A DNA stretch of 5,204 bases from Euryarchaeota archaeon UBA82 (GTDB lineage Archaea > Thermoplasmatota > Poseidoniia > Poseidoniales > Poseidoniaceae): contig DAKQ01000094.1 of NCBI GenBank assembly GCA_002496635.1, forward strand, positions 777 through 5,980. The letters are read 5' to 3'. Position 1 is the first letter of the stretch, and each line of letters begins with the position of its first letter. Positions 4,918-5,204 of the stretch are shown here, in pieces. Both the position numbers and the translations under genes were made by a program. The notes under the pieces were generated by a model. The model saw only the letters and a program-made list of their open reading frames with translations, was not told where the DNA came from and did no database searches.

Positions 4918-5204
4918 ATGCGCACATGTTGGGTGTTTGACCATCCTGCTCATGTGCGTCTACTCGCTCCATTCTTGCGCTCAGGAACTGCAAGCGATGT
5001 CATCATTGCAACGAATCGACACGAAGTACGTCAATTGATGGAATCTAGCGAAGGTGTTCTTCCACGCCGACAAACAATTTGGGTTGAACGACCCGTTGGA
5101 AAAGGCCGTTATCGCACTGCTTGGAAGCGAATGAGAACGGTTCGTCAAGAACTCAAGAGTGCATCCAAGAGTGGGACTCGATTTGAGAGAATCGTTGTAG
5201 TTGG
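4918..5204 (+). CDS. DUF354 predicted glycosyltransferase-like protein, N-terminal fragment (runs off window end)
   Basis: From ATG at 4918 an open frame continues to the edge, 95 complete codons. The start MRTCWVFDHPAHVRLLAPFL resembles the N-terminus of DUF354 proteins (WIDxxNxPHVxFFxPxI), in which a first beta strand leads to a His-containing loop and a helix. SDVIIATNRHEVRQLM (residues 27-42) fits the second strand and helix of the same Rossmann-like domain. A basic segment follows (RPVGKGRYRTAWKRMR), then a third strand, FERIVVVG. DUF354 proteins are predicted GT-B-type enzymes common in archaea, often near surface-glycan genes; the reaction is not established. Only the first domain is visible, so donor-sugar residues cannot be checked. 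No Shine-Dalgarno site is seen, and the start lies 17 bp from the divergent ridA start, so leaderless transcription is possible. Confidence 0.66.
   Translation, partial: MRTCWVFDHPAHVRLLAPFLRSGTASDVIIATNRHEVRQLMESSEGVLPRRQTIWVERPVGKGRYRTAWKRMRTVRQELKSASKSGTRFERIVVV
4921..4958. repeat. 8-bp perfect inverted repeat at the start of the DUF354 gene
   Basis: CGCACATG (4921-4928) and CATGTGCG (4951-4958) are perfect inverted copies 22 bp apart, just inside the DUF354 coding region and upstream of ridA. A second pair, GCTCAT (4882-4887) and ATGAGC (4899-4904), spans the ridA start codon. They could be operator half-sites for the divergent pair or chance. Confidence 0.35.

Overview
The window looks like a stretch of a marine archaeal chromosome, most likely a Poseidoniales (Marine Group II) or related Thermoplasmatota genome. 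The grounds are a moderate GC content, mixed ATG/GTG/TTG starts with short purine-rich ribosome binding sites, a DUF354-type protein, a small zinc-ribbon protein next to a membrane protein, and a long Asp-rich thrombospondin type 3 repeat surface protein. The assignment is inference from gene style; no rRNA or other marker gene is present, and a marine bacterium cannot be fully excluded.

Layout. Positions 1-1237 hold a leftward cluster. In transcription order it is a short Cys-rich zinc-ribbon ORF (1237-971), a membrane protein with one TM helix and an exported C-terminal domain (1001-294), and the N-terminal part of a phosphomannomutase/phosphoglucomutase (269 to the window edge). The first two ORFs overlap by 31 bp, and a one-base change would join them into a single zinc-ribbon/TM/exported-domain protein, so this is probably a frameshifted gene. 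Positions 1238-1343 are a divergent control region with palindromic CTAA-type elements.

Positions 1344-4270 form a tight rightward four-gene operon. It encodes a 542-residue surface protein with ten 35-residue calcium-binding-type repeats and a C-terminal anchor helix, then a stand-alone CysJ/MioC-like flavodoxin whose start overlaps the previous stop (ATGA). An unrecognised four-helix membrane protein and a DUF4149/TMEM205-like four-helix membrane protein follow. Gaps are -4, 18 and 12 nt, so co-expression is likely. A cell-surface acidic protein, a soluble electron carrier and two small membrane proteins together are the most intriguing part of the window, but no function for the set can be read from sequence alone.

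Positions 4271-4303 are a short convergent gap. Positions 4900-4304 carry a leftward pair: a RidA-family enamine/imine deaminase and a 60-residue two-helix membrane protein. Only 17 bp separate the RidA start from a divergent rightward gene (4918 to the edge), the N-terminus of a DUF354 predicted glycosyltransferase-like protein. No tRNA, rRNA, CRISPR array, insertion sequence or phage gene is visible. No gene-free stretch exceeds about 110 bases.
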